DNA of 64,000 nt. It comes from Acinetobacter sp. 10FS3-1. Its GTDB lineage: Bacteria > Pseudomonadota > Gammaproteobacteria > Pseudomonadales > Moraxellaceae. Location: NCBI RefSeq assembly GCF_013343215.1, contig NZ_CP039145.1:1-64000 (forward strand). The letters are read 5' to 3'. The translations under genes and the position numbers were made by a program. The notes under the pieces are model-generated. The model saw only the letters and a list, made by a program, of their open reading frames with translations. It was not told the DNA's origin and made no database searches. The stretch's first letter is position 1; each line of letters opens with the position of its first letter. Below, in pieces: positions 40,010-48,829 of the stretch.

Positions 40010-40814
40010 TCCCTGTATTTTACCTACATACAAGGATCCGTGTTTAGCTCAAAATCTATGCTGCATACTTATAGAAGGATTACCTAAGCTAATTAATTTA
40101 TCTTCTCCATTTTTTGGTATCTCATTAAAATCTAAAAATAATCATATTGGTGGACTCCCAAGCCTTTGCTTTGTAAAACAGCAGTTTTAAAAAGCAAAGG
40201 CTTGGGCTATTTTTCTGAAATATATTTGCTTAGGCTATTTAAAAATTAGCTTATAAAATCAAACCAAAAACACAACCCAGTTTTCTATGCTGTATTTAAT
40301 ATTATAAATCTAGCAAAATTAATTTTTTTATTTATAAAAAATAAAAACTAATTTCCCTATTTTACAGAATAAAACAAATCAATTTATAGGGTAAATAATT
40401 TATATTAACTCACTAGTCTATAAAATTTACCTTATATAATTTTATATTTTATAGATTAAATTTAAAAAATAATATCCGAATAAATTTACAAGAATAATAA
40501 AAAAATACAATTAAATTTAATCTTATTTTCTCCTGCGAGTCATACAAAATCTTTTTGTTTATTGAGTATTTTTTTTGATAATCTCTCATCTAGCCTATCC
40601 AGGCTATTCTCAAGAAAAAAATTATCAAAAATCAACCTCACAGAGTGTACACCTCGCGCTTAGTGTCCTTTTTTGACCAAAAAAAAAAGAAGAAATTTAC
40701 ATAAATAATGAAATAATAATCAAACATGAATTACCTAAAGTTATATACCGATGTTTTTTATATATTTTTTTAATATAAAAAAACTGTAGCCCCCTACTTC
40801 TTCGGTAAAACATT
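40010..40814. other. AT-rich gene-free stretch with long palindromes
   Basis: Below the recombinase operon about 800 bases hold no gene. Two palindromes are notable. At 40157-40206 a 16-bp perfect stem (CCCAAGCCTTTGCTTT and its inverse) encloses a second perfect 6-bp hairpin (TAAAAC-agca-GTTTTA). At 40573-40630 TTTTGATAAT and ATTATCAAAA enclose TAGCCT-atcc-AGGCTA. The first could be a terminator, though the T run follows after three bases. The second has the look of a recombination core site. Runs of T and A fill the rest. Confidence 0.5.
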
Positions 40815-43800
40815 TTAGACCATTTTCTTTTGACCCAGGGAAGGTACTCCAAGGCATTTCATCTTAAAAAAGATACTTTGTAGTACAATTTTTTGTATCA
40901 GATGATGCTTTGAATCTGCTTTTTTATTACTAATTTTATAATATTTTATTTTAACTTCAGTCCCTATTTTTTTATCAAAATCACTTGAACTTGATTTTTC
41001 TATATCTAAGTAGGATTCTACGTCCGAATATATTTTGGTAATAAACTCTACAAATGAATCGTACAATTTTAAATCTTTTTGACAGACTGCTTCAAAAACT
41101 AAAACTGATCGATCATTTTTCAATGAAATTTTATTTTCCAAAATATAATAAAAATTTTTAATTTCTTTTGGGGTAATTTCTTTGTCAATTATGAATGGCT
41201 GGCATATTCCATATAAATACGACCAATTGATCATTCGCTCCCAATTTAAATCCATTTCTTGCAGATCACGCTCCTCACTTCTAGCTATTTCTTTATCTTT
41301 ATAAATATAAAATTGTCTACTAATTGACTTTATTAAGTTAACAAGCTGGTCTTCAGGATTTATGATCCGGTCATTTGATTTCCATTCCTGATATGATTCT
41401 AGAAATCTTTTTGGATATAAAAAACTCATTTGTTTTTTTTCAATTTCATCTTTTTTTAAGAATTGCTTTGGATCATTATGTTTTTCAAAAACCTTTAAAA
41501 AAAACTTAGATTTTTGAAGAATGTTAAAAGCTGATTCATCCTCAGATATCTTTAAGGATTTAAATTGAGCATTAATAATTTTGCTATTTTTTAGTAATGC
41601 ACCAATCAATTCAGGCTGATATTTACGTTTTGCTGTATAAAACATGTCTGCAATTAAAATATTAAGATGATGTATATAGCTACTTGCGGTCACGTTAAAG
41701 TCTTCATGCCCCATTAGATGTGCTAAACGTTGCCATACATCTGCGCTATGTAATGATGCATGATCGATATTTTGCAATATATGCTTTTTAAGCCTACCTA
41801 CAAACCTAGAGTCATAGTCAGTAAAACTACAGATAAGCTGGTGGCTGCCTTTCAATAAAATTGCTAAGTGTGATGCAGCACTATGCCTAAATGCGTGAAA
41901 TGTATATGAATGATCACTTGTCCCTAATACCAAATTAAACAAGCTCCTAGTGATTTTTGATAATTGTTGATTTTCAAAGGTGAAGAGTAATGTATTCTGT
42001 ACTTGTAATTCCGCTTCGCTCAAAGAAGCAGCTAAATATTTTTTATAAAAATCACAGAACTCTTTAAATTCATTTGGATTTAAAAAATAGGATAAATCAA
42101 ACTGACGATTTGCATTTTCGTTTTTAACATTACGGTGAGAGTTGGAATGAATTTTTAAAACCAGATTTTCAATATCTGAATTGGATGATTCATTTGAAGT
42201 TGTATCTTTAGGATCTGACTTTGCTTCGTAATATAAACGATTATTTTTAAGATGACTTCGAAGCTGTGCAGAGTCAAAATCATTGAGACGGATGCCTGTC
42301 ACTTCATCAATACGCAAACCTAGTCTAAATGCGAGTCGATAGACCCATTGCAATGCAACTATGTCATTCCCTGAAATGCCTAAAATGTTTGGATAATTTT
42401 CCACAATTTTCATCATTAATTCAAACATCTGCGGACTAATGGTCCGTGTTTTTAAAAATTTCCCGCTGTCTCTCTGATGTTCATACAAGTACGCTACTAC
42501 TGGTGCATCATGCTTGTTGACCAAATACTGATGAAATGTTTTTAACCTCGCGAAAGAATAGCCAGAGGTGTCGTGCTTTTTATTATCATTTTTCTCAGCG
42601 ATTGTTTCCTGCTTTTCCTGATCTTTCATTGATTTTTCTAAAATAAGGTACTCATACATTTCTTCAAATTGTTCTTCGATGGCATTATTCAAATTTATTT
42701 GATATTCTAAAATGTAAATTAAAAAGTCAGAAACGAAGCTGTGATAATAACGTTTTATCGATGCCACCTGAAGTGATGCTTTACCAGAGCTAGAATTGTA
42801 ACCTAGCTCATACTTTAACCATTGGCATATCCGTAAATGTGCGATTGCCACCACATAATCAATATATTCCCCCTCTCCAGCTTCATAGGAACGTATATCG
42901 CCCTCTGATTTATTAATACTCGCGTTCAAAGCTTCATTAAACTTGGCTAGTGTCAACTCTTTACCATCTTCACTAAATGATAAAAGCAATGATTTTATAT
43001 CATTACGTTTACCCATCCGTTTATCATTATAAACTTTAACGTTCTGACCACTAGTAGAAACAGAAAGCTCCACAGTGTCATGAGTATTTTCAATTCTTTC
43101 TTGAATCGTTTTCCAGGTATCAAGCTGATGATAAATAGCTATATGCTGTTCATATATCAAAGGCGTAGTGATAATTTTGTTATTAAGTACACTTGTACTC
43201 AATAGATCTAAATTTGGAATCTCCTGCCAAAGAACATAATCAATATGCTTGAAAGCAGAAAAACGACGTCGCCCAAACTCTTTGATAAATTGATGATCAG
43301 GAACAACATCTTTAAAATGTGCTTTTAGCCGCTTATAAAGTAAATCTTCCCGCTTAACTTTTTGATCTTGATCATCGTGTGTTTGCTGCCAAATACTAAG
43401 AGGCGATGTAAACTGTAATGCATAACCTTGGTTACCATGAAGATGCTCTCGGATACGCAAATAACAAAGCATTGAGATTGCGTTAAAATATATTTGCTGT
43501 GTTTGCCATAATTCCACATCTCCTTGGCTATCATAACGGTAGAAATTGCCATATTTTTGAGATGAGAGAGTGTATGAGAAAACGTAGGCATGATTCTCTG
43601 AACCAGAGTAAATTGGCAACAGTCCACTGTCTAGATTCATTTCAAAAATTGCATCATGAATTGCAATAAGCCGTTCAGGATGAATACATCCTTGATCGAA
43701 AATTAATGATATACATAGACATTCAAATAATATGTTTACTAGGTTTTGCTGAGCTTCAACTGTAGATTGTAAACTTATATTTTGAGTCTTTTTATTAAGA

Positions 43801-44270
43801 GAATAGCTCCACTTTTCATAAAATTTTTCTTTAAAATCAGCAAGAATAGCTCCATAACACAACTTGTCCTCTGTTAAAATATTATCGCGGCGCGGTAATG
43901 TTGCTATTTTCCAATCTGGTAATTTAATATCGTAAATTTTTGCATGATCTGGATTTTTTTTTTGCCACTCCTGATACTCTTGTTCACAAATAATTTTAAA
44001 GTGTTTAAAACACTCCTTGAGGTAAGAGCGGAAATATTTTTTGAGCTGGGAATGCTCACAAACTTTTATTAAAACTTGCTGATAGTTTGTAAATTTATCA
44101 GCAATTCGTTGATCAAGAAGTTTAAAATCAATCTCGACACCATTCACCTTTTTCTGAGTATATTTATGATCAATCAGCTCAGAAATTTGATTAAAAATTG
44201 CTTTTGTTTCTGTTTCAATCGCATTTTGTAATTGCTCTAGAATCTCTTGATTTAGTTCTTTGTTAATCAC
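40815..44270 (-). CDS. Very large tyrosine recombinase (1,151 aa)
   Basis: The catalytic domain lies in the middle to C-terminal half. The first Arg is in AFRLGLRIDEVTGIRL (near 653), then HAFRHSAASH with the second Arg (near 794), LMGHEDF His (near 854) and the nucleophile Tyr in SSYIHHL (near 864). Typical tyrosine recombinases have 300-450 residues. Here about 600 residues of unknown helical sequence precede the domain and about 280 follow it. Asn/Lys-rich codons fit the AT-rich region. The gene overlaps the upstream 788-residue gene by 8 bases. It is the third gene of an operon whose other large product also looks recombinase-like. Its exact target site is unknown. Confidence 0.8.
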   Translation of the reverse strand: MINKELNQEILEQLQNAIETETKAIFNQISELIDHKYTQKKVNGVEIDFKLLDQRIADKFTNYQQVLIKVCEHSQLKKYFRSYLKECFKHFKIICEQEYQEWQKKNPDHAKIYDIKLPDWKIATLPRRDNILTEDKLCYGAILADFKEKFYEKWSYSLNKKTQNISLQSTVEAQQNLVNILFECLCISLIFDQGCIHPERLIAIHDAIFEMNLDSGLLPIYSGSENHAYVFSYTLSSQKYGNFYRYDSQGDVELWQTQQIYFNAISMLCYLRIREHLHGNQGYALQFTSPLSIWQQTHDDQDQKVKREDLLYKRLKAHFKDVVPDHQFIKEFGRRRFSAFKHIDYVLWQEIPNLDLLSTSVLNNKIITTPLIYEQHIAIYHQLDTWKTIQERIENTHDTVELSVSTSGQNVKVYNDKRMGKRNDIKSLLLSFSEDGKELTLAKFNEALNASINKSEGDIRSYEAGEGEYIDYVVAIAHLRICQWLKYELGYNSSSGKASLQVASIKRYYHSFVSDFLIYILEYQINLNNAIEEQFEEMYEYLILEKSMKDQEKQETIAEKNDNKKHDTSGYSFARLKTFHQYLVNKHDAPVVAYLYEHQRDSGKFLKTRTISPQMFELMMKIVENYPNILGISGNDIVALQWVYRLAFRLGLRIDEVTGIRLNDFDSAQLRSHLKNNRLYYEAKSDPKDTTSNESSNSDIENLVLKIHSNSHRNVKNENANRQFDLSYFLNPNEFKEFCDFYKKYLAASLSEAELQVQNTLLFTFENQQLSKITRSLFNLVLGTSDHSYTFHAFRHSAASHLAILLKGSHQLICSFTDYDSRFVGRLKKHILQNIDHASLHSADVWQRLAHLMGHEDFNVTASSYIHHLNILIADMFYTAKRKYQPELIGALLKNSKIINAQFKSLKISEDESAFNILQKSKFFLKVFEKHNDPKQFLKKDEIEKKQMSFLYPKRFLESYQEWKSNDRIINPEDQLVNLIKSISRQFYIYKDKEIARSEERDLQEMDLNWERMINWSYLYGICQPFIIDKEITPKEIKNFYYILENKISLKNDRSVLVFEAVCQKDLKLYDSFVEFITKIYSDVESYLDIEKSSSSDFDKKIGTEVKIKYYKISNKKADSKHHLIQKIVLQSIFFKMKCLGVPSLGQKKMV

Positions 44271-46629
44271 GCGATTTTTCCTGGGTAAACAAGTCTAGCT
44301 CCAAAATTTCTAATTTTTTCAGTAACGCTTCAACCTGTTGTTGAATTTCTGTTTTGTAATGAAAAGGACTTAAGGATGAAGTATGGCCAAACCCCATGGC
44401 AATACCATCATGTGCATAAAGGGTATTATGAATATCACTGCTGAGTTCAAGATGGTTTTTGCTAAAATGCCTTGGCCAGTTTTTATAAATCTGAACTGTT
44501 TCTTTCAAGTAATGCGTCACAAAAGCTGCTGACATTGGTGCCAAAGTAAGATTGTCTGCTATTTCTATAAAGTCAACGCTATGCTTTTTGGAAGTCAGTT
44601 GAGGATGGATAAGAATACACAGCATGAATTCATTTTTTTTCCACTGCTCCTGCAGATATTTCATGCCTAATGCAGTAATTGTCTTATCTATATACTCTCT
44701 GTATGCATCGAAATGCTTTTGCCAATAACCTACTACAGGCACTAAACGACCTTCTTGTCGTGAACCAATTTTTTTGTCATGAATATAGATAAATTTTGAT
44801 TTTGAATCATAATTTTTGATCAAACCTGGCATACCCATCGTGGGTCGTACCGTGAGGCAAATTAAAGACAGATGCCACATCCAAATGCTATAAGCATTTA
44901 ATTTCTCAATCCGATTGGCTTCATCATTCGTTAAAGTAGTCTGTACATAAGCATAAAGATTTTTAAAAAATTGAGTTGCTGCTTTGATAGTCCAGCAACG
45001 CTGACTACCTATACGTTGTTCTCGGTCAAAGATATAACCCGGCTGCTGCTCTTTTATCCATAGATCACCTTTTTTTCGGTTTATTAAACAATCAATGTAT
45101 CTTTTAAAATGTCTATTTATCTCTTCAATATTACGCCCTTCATAGGACCAATTAACCACATGATTCGTATCGTGATTTGCCATTAAGTGTGCTACGAGAT
45201 CATCACCTGTCTGCATATTCAGATGGAAATATATTTGCTTTTCTAAAATTCCACATGAAATCTTGTCCAAATTATACGGTCTGAATAGCTGCCTTAAAAA
45301 ACGATTGTATTCAGGAACAGATAGTTCTTGAATAGCATTTTTTTTTAATTGAATAATCCAAGCACTAGGAATATGCCATTTATAAGTGGATGCTTTGTTA
45401 TAGCGCTGTAATTTATCACTCATAATGCCCGAATGATTTACATTCAACTTTGGATCAATCACCCAATAATAAGATACTTCGATTACTTCTGTTTCTTCTG
45501 CTACTTTTGTTTTTTTTATTCTTTTTACTTTTGTTTTTTCTAATATTTTTCCTTTTTCAATCAAATTATTAATATCTTTAAAGATAGTAGGACTCAGACC
45601 AGTCAGCAGTGACATCATGCCACATAATGCCAAAGAAGATTGATCATAAAAGATTGTACTATTTTCTTTGAACATTTTATCCTGATAACAATCGTGCAAT
45701 ACGTTGTATACCTGATGTAATAAACTGGGTGCTAGATAAAGTGGATTACTTACAAATGGGACTTCACGTCTCTGAATAATTTTTTTGAGCTTTTCATCGG
45801 ATATCATAGAACTTGCACGCTTACTGATATCATCATGTGTAGGATCAAGAATAGTTGCTGATTTTTCATCTATCTCGACTTCTGTGTCATCATTTTCTAT
45901 ATGAATAGGAGATGACCCTGAGTGGTTTGTTACATCAATCTCCTTTTTTATTCTTTTTATCAAATCCTTGATACTAAGTTTCTTCGATGAATTTAATTCC
46001 CTGTTGTTAAGCTCATTACAGACAATACAAAATTGCTCAATGTAACGGTTTAAATCTAATGAGATGGAGTGATTTTGCATCTCTTTACCAGTTAAAAATT
46101 CTTTAAAATTGCTGGTGTTAAATTCATCGATTTTTTTAATTTCATTGGTAATTTTGTCACATGGTATTTTTTTTTCCCCACGGTCTTTAAATTGGTTCTG
46201 CAGTAACAGTTTTAATGCATAACATAGTTGATTAAATTTCTTATGTACTCTTTCATCATCTACTATTCGCTTAAAATCTATCAGTTTTGTGTTTGTGATA
46301 GGCTCTTTATCTTTAGAACTAGAATTCGGTAAACTGATAAGTTCTTTGAGCATTTCACAAATTAATCCAGTCAACAGATAACCATACTGATGCCCTTCTT
46401 GTTCAATTTTAGTCCATTGAGTTAAACCAGCCAGAATTTTATGTTCCGTCACAATTCTCTTTTTTTTAATAGTAACCTGGATTTTTTCTGCAGCAGCATA
46501 CAACTCATTCTTATTTTGAACGTCGAAATCTTTGAAAATAGCTTTTTTTTCACCAAGTGACTGATTTACCCACTTTTCCAATACTTTGATTTCTTCGTGT
46601 AGATCTGACAATCCATCAGTATTAGTCAT
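44263..46629 (-). CDS. Divergent tyrosine recombinase-like protein (788 aa)
   Basis: I see a plausible but diverged recombinase domain at the C terminus: Arg in SLICLTVRPTMGMPGL (near 595), a Lys/Arg-rich beta-hairpin (FIYIHDKKIGSRQEGRLVPV), NWPRHFSKNHLE with Arg-His (near 719), and FGHTSSLSPFHYKTE with His (near 747) and Tyr (near 758). The spacing between the last three is close to the usual one. The N-terminal 550 residues match nothing I recognise and hold a Lys/Glu-rich region. It lies 4 bases after the 164-residue gene and overlaps the 1,151-residue recombinase, so the three are surely translated together. It could be a partner subunit or a helper of the larger enzyme. Confidence 0.65.
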   Translation of the reverse strand: MTNTDGLSDLHEEIKVLEKWVNQSLGEKKAIFKDFDVQNKNELYAAAEKIQVTIKKKRIVTEHKILAGLTQWTKIEQEGHQYGYLLTGLICEMLKELISLPNSSSKDKEPITNTKLIDFKRIVDDERVHKKFNQLCYALKLLLQNQFKDRGEKKIPCDKITNEIKKIDEFNTSNFKEFLTGKEMQNHSISLDLNRYIEQFCIVCNELNNRELNSSKKLSIKDLIKRIKKEIDVTNHSGSSPIHIENDDTEVEIDEKSATILDPTHDDISKRASSMISDEKLKKIIQRREVPFVSNPLYLAPSLLHQVYNVLHDCYQDKMFKENSTIFYDQSSLALCGMMSLLTGLSPTIFKDINNLIEKGKILEKTKVKRIKKTKVAEETEVIEVSYYWVIDPKLNVNHSGIMSDKLQRYNKASTYKWHIPSAWIIQLKKNAIQELSVPEYNRFLRQLFRPYNLDKISCGILEKQIYFHLNMQTGDDLVAHLMANHDTNHVVNWSYEGRNIEEINRHFKRYIDCLINRKKGDLWIKEQQPGYIFDREQRIGSQRCWTIKAATQFFKNLYAYVQTTLTNDEANRIEKLNAYSIWMWHLSLICLTVRPTMGMPGLIKNYDSKSKFIYIHDKKIGSRQEGRLVPVVGYWQKHFDAYREYIDKTITALGMKYLQEQWKKNEFMLCILIHPQLTSKKHSVDFIEIADNLTLAPMSAAFVTHYLKETVQIYKNWPRHFSKNHLELSSDIHNTLYAHDGIAMGFGHTSSLSPFHYKTEIQQQVEALLKKLEILELDLFTQEKSRD

Positions 46630-46633
46630 ACAG

Positions 46634-47128
46634 TTACCATAATTTTTCAGGGTAAAAATTGATTTTCAGCTTTCGTTCTAACTTGAGCTTGAAGTTTTTA
46701 GGCAAACCAAAATATTTTTTATAAGTTCTTTGAGTCAATTTTTTAACACAACGCTGCGGTTTTGACTCCACTCTCATATGTTCTGATAACTTCAGACTTA
46801 AGGCCTCGGACAATTGAGTAAAAAAACAAGTAAATAGCACAGCATGCACCTCTTTATGTTGGTGCTTTTTAACCTCTTCAGTTTCTTCAGGAGCTACATC
46901 AATTGTATCGAGTAACCACTTTAAAATTTCAAATTCATCAACGTCTTGATTGTCTTTTGCTGCCTGGTCAAGCATTCTTTTGATTTCATCATCCATCTTA
47001 TTTTTAAGATCCAATACAAAATCTTGAATAAAGTCTGGTAAATCTAATATCAAAACGTAACTTAACTTGGTGAAAACTTCAGTTAGAACTTCAGGTGTTT
47101 TTTTTGTATGCCCAATTTTTTCTATCAT
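46634..47128 (-). CDS. Small acidic/basic helical protein, first gene of the recombinase operon
   Basis: I do not recognise this 164-residue protein. It is mostly helical, acidic in the middle (DDEIKRMLDQAAKDNQDVDE, then PEETEEVKKHQHKE) and strongly basic at the C terminus (RTYKKYFGLPKNFKLKLERKLKI), which might bind DNA. It precedes the two large recombinase genes with a 4-base gap and ends FYPEKLW. A helper or directionality role is possible because small third proteins accompany other multi-recombinase elements, but nothing in the sequence proves it. Confidence 0.6.
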   Translation of the reverse strand: MIEKIGHTKKTPEVLTEVFTKLSYVLILDLPDFIQDFVLDLKNKMDDEIKRMLDQAAKDNQDVDEFEILKWLLDTIDVAPEETEEVKKHQHKEVHAVLFTCFFTQLSEALSLKLSEHMRVESKPQRCVKKLTQRTYKKYFGLPKNFKLKLERKLKINFYPEKLW

Positions 47129-47287
47129 GACTCTCTCAATCGATACTGGCTATACAAGCTCAATACAGTTGAAATGGTTAATTTCTAAATTTACTACTTA
47201 GGCCCAACAGAATATCTTTAGCCTAAAAATACCGATTATGATGTTATATGTTTATATCCAGCTAACACAGAACAGCTCAATGAGTTA

Positions 47288-47303
47288 ACGTGATATATCA
47301 CGT
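47288..47303. promoter_or_regulatory. Perfect 16-bp palindrome upstream of the recombinase operon
   Basis: ACGTGATATATCACGT is a perfect palindrome 160 bases before the start of the first operon gene (minus strand) in otherwise simple AT-rich DNA. It is a candidate operator for control of recombinase expression. Confidence 0.45.
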
Positions 47304-47397
47304 AATAACTTTACCATTTGATTTTCCAATATCAAAGTATCGCGATGTCTATATAAGGTTTATCAACAAATCAAAATATTTAAATTATTTGCCAGTA

Positions 47398-47453
47398 AAG
47401 TTATGAAGTTATGAAGTTATGAAGTTATGAAGTTATGAAGTTATGAAGTTAGG
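47398..47453. repeat. 8-bp direct repeats AAGTTATG, six copies
   Basis: The unit AAGTTATG is repeated six times, followed by a variant AAGTTAGG, just downstream of the partition genes. The same octamer is part of the parA promoter sequence and of each unit of the large array at 50701-52290, so it probably serves as a binding site for the partition protein. Confidence 0.7.
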
Positions 47454-47496
47454 TTATTTAATCTTATAGATTGAATAACCTCTTCCATTCTCTATT

Positions 47497-47796
47497 TTAT
47501 TTAAAACTTTTATCAACGAGCTGCTTAAAATCTTCTAAATTCTGCTCTGCCAGTGACTCTAAAGCTATTCTTACAATACTAGATCTGTTAACACGAGCGT
47601 TATTACTTTTGATAATTAACTCATCAATTAATTCACTTAATTCTTGGTTCAAAGAAAAGGTACAACGAACGAATTTCTTTTGTGAAACTTCTAGATCCTT
47701 AACTCTTTTATCAGCTCCAGATATGAAATTTTCAACCAGTTTATCCTGATCTGAAAGCTCGTCAGTTTTCTTTTTTAAACCGCTAAGACCTGCCAT
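47497..47796 (-). CDS. Small ParB-type DNA-binding partner (ribbon-helix-helix)
   Basis: This 99-residue protein has a charged N-terminal half and a C-terminal ribbon-helix-helix-like region: KKFVRCTFSLNQELSELIDELI, then NRSSIVRIALESLAEQ. It starts 2 bases after the parA stop codon. In type Ib partition systems such a small protein binds the centromere repeats, stimulates the ParA ATPase and often represses the operon. Plasmid-borne examples are typically 70-110 residues. The partner role is inferred from position and motif. Confidence 0.75.
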   Translation of the reverse strand: MAGLSGLKKKTDELSDQDKLVENFISGADKRVKDLEVSQKKFVRCTFSLNQELSELIDELIIKSNNARVNRSSIVRIALESLAEQNLEDFKQLVDKSFK

Positions 47797-47798
47797 AG

Positions 47799-48437
47799 TT
47801 ATACTCCTAAAAACTCTTGAGCTATCCCTTCAATTTCTGCTTTTGCCTTAGGATCACTTGTTACTTCAAAAACAGATAAGCCATTTTCATCTGCATCATC
47901 ATAAACATTTCGATTTGTCGTGATGTGGTCTAATGCTTTTATTCCGAACGATACACAGGCTTCTTTAGCATCTAAAATTCGCTGTACTTGTGACGGTAAT
48001 GTTGGGCATTGTGTAATGATTGCTCTTGCATTCAAATCTGGATTCACTGCTCGTGCCAGTTTTAATACTTGTTCCATATGATCCAAAGTCTTTAGATCTC
48101 TACGTTTAGGCCTAAAAGGCAAGAGCATATGTGTTGCTATAGTCATAGCAGAACGTAATGCTTCCGAATCTTGTCCACCAGCATCAATGATAATATCTTC
48201 ATATCTTTTTGATAAATCTTTTAAAACTTGACGAATATTGCCTGAAGCTTGTACAGATGGAATATTTTTTAAATCCTCATTCTCATCACGTTCTTTAATC
48301 CAGTCAGTTGTTGTGCCTTGAGGATCTGCATCTAGAAGCAGAATATCTCTATTCTTTTCTTGTAAATAAACTGCTAAGTTTTGGGCAAGGCAGCTTTTAC
48401 CAGCTCCGCCTTTTTCACCACCTACTAAAATAATCAT
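47799..48437 (-). CDS. parA: ParA-family partition ATPase (small type Ib)
   Basis: This 212-residue ATPase has the deviant Walker A motif GGEKGGAGKSCLAQNL near residue 7, the switch-like LLLDADPQGTTTDW and the IIIDAGGQDS motif. It lacks the N-terminal DNA-binding domain of larger ParA proteins, which marks the type Ib class. ParA moves plasmid copies apart over the nucleoid, working with a ParB-like protein and a centromere. It is the first gene of the parAB pair. The upstream bases 48436-48457 contain ATAAGTTATG and AAGTTACGTAA, the motif shared with the repeats. Confidence 0.88.
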   Translation of the reverse strand: MIILVGGEKGGAGKSCLAQNLAVYLQEKNRDILLLDADPQGTTTDWIKERDENEDLKNIPSVQASGNIRQVLKDLSKRYEDIIIDAGGQDSEALRSAMTIATHMLLPFRPKRRDLKTLDHMEQVLKLARAVNPDLNARAIITQCPTLPSQVQRILDAKEACVSFGIKALDHITTNRNVYDDADENGLSVFEVTSDPKAKAEIEGIAQEFLGV

Positions 48438-48457
48438 AAGTTATGTAAGTTACGTAA
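48436..48457. promoter_or_regulatory. Partition-protein motif at the parA start
   Basis: The sequence AAGTTATG followed by AAGTTACG overlaps the parA start and upstream region. The same words fill the 47398 repeats and the central palindrome of the 190-bp array units. This is consistent with autoregulation by the small ParB-type protein. Confidence 0.5.
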
Positions 48458-48528
48458 TTTTGTTGAAAATAATGTACAAGTTTCAATCTCATGAATCAAC
48501 TATTGTGAAAAATAAAGTTAAAAAAAAG

Positions 48529-48537
48529 TTATCCACA
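48529..48537 (+). promoter_or_regulatory. DnaA box of the plasmid origin
   Basis: TTATCCACA is a perfect DnaA-binding consensus. It is followed by about 50 bases of nearly pure A and T (48540-48588), a suitable unwinding region, and then by the iterons. Together these mark the replication origin. Confidence 0.8.
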
Positions 48538-48588
48538 AGTAATGTTCTTTTTTAATTTTATATATATTTTATAAATTTATATTTATAG

Positions 48589-48627
48589 AACCTCTGAATG
48601 CCTTATGAAGTCTAGTTTTCAGAGGTT
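48589..48627 (+). terminator. Hairpin between the AT-rich region and iterons
   Basis: AACCTCTGAA and TTCAGAGGTT form a perfect 10-bp stem around a 19-base loop, followed by TTTAT. It may terminate transcripts entering the origin or be a structural element of it. Confidence 0.5.
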
Positions 48628-48632
48628 TTATA

Positions 48633-48763
48633 TGGACGTTTTCCTGACAATAAGTGGACACTTTCCTTTATTTAAATGGACGTTTTCCTGACAATAAGTG
48701 GACGTTTTCCTTTATTTAAATGGACGTTTTCCTTTATTTAATGGACGTTTTCCTGGCATAAAT
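48633..48763 (+). repeat. Six iterons of about 22 bp (replication origin)
   Basis: Direct repeats start TGGACGTTTTCCT at 48633, 48677, 48699, 48721 and 48742, with a variant TGGACACTTTCCT at 48655. Spacing is 22 bp (21 once). They sit immediately upstream of the Rep gene, as in theta-replicating Rep_3 plasmids, where Rep monomers bind them to start replication and control copy number. Confidence 0.92.
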
Positions 48764-48770
48764 AGATCTT

Positions 48771-48807
48771 CCATTAATGGACATTAAGTGTTAATGTCTA
48801 TTAATGG
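48771..48807. promoter_or_regulatory. Rep autoregulation operator palindrome
   Basis: CCATTAATGGACATTAA and TTAATGTCTATTAATGG form an inverted repeat of 17-bp arms with one mismatch around GTG. It lies just before the Rep ATG at 48830. Rep_3 dimers repress their own gene through such inverted sites, and the arms share GGACA with the iterons. A start codon inside this palindrome (48788) is therefore unlikely. Confidence 0.75.
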
Positions 48808-48829
48808 AATTTATTTCTTTAATCACAAT

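Noticed and set aside
47398..47453. Iterons of a second origin
   Set aside because: The 8-bp unit is too short and is not near a rep gene; its sharing with the parA promoter fits partition better.
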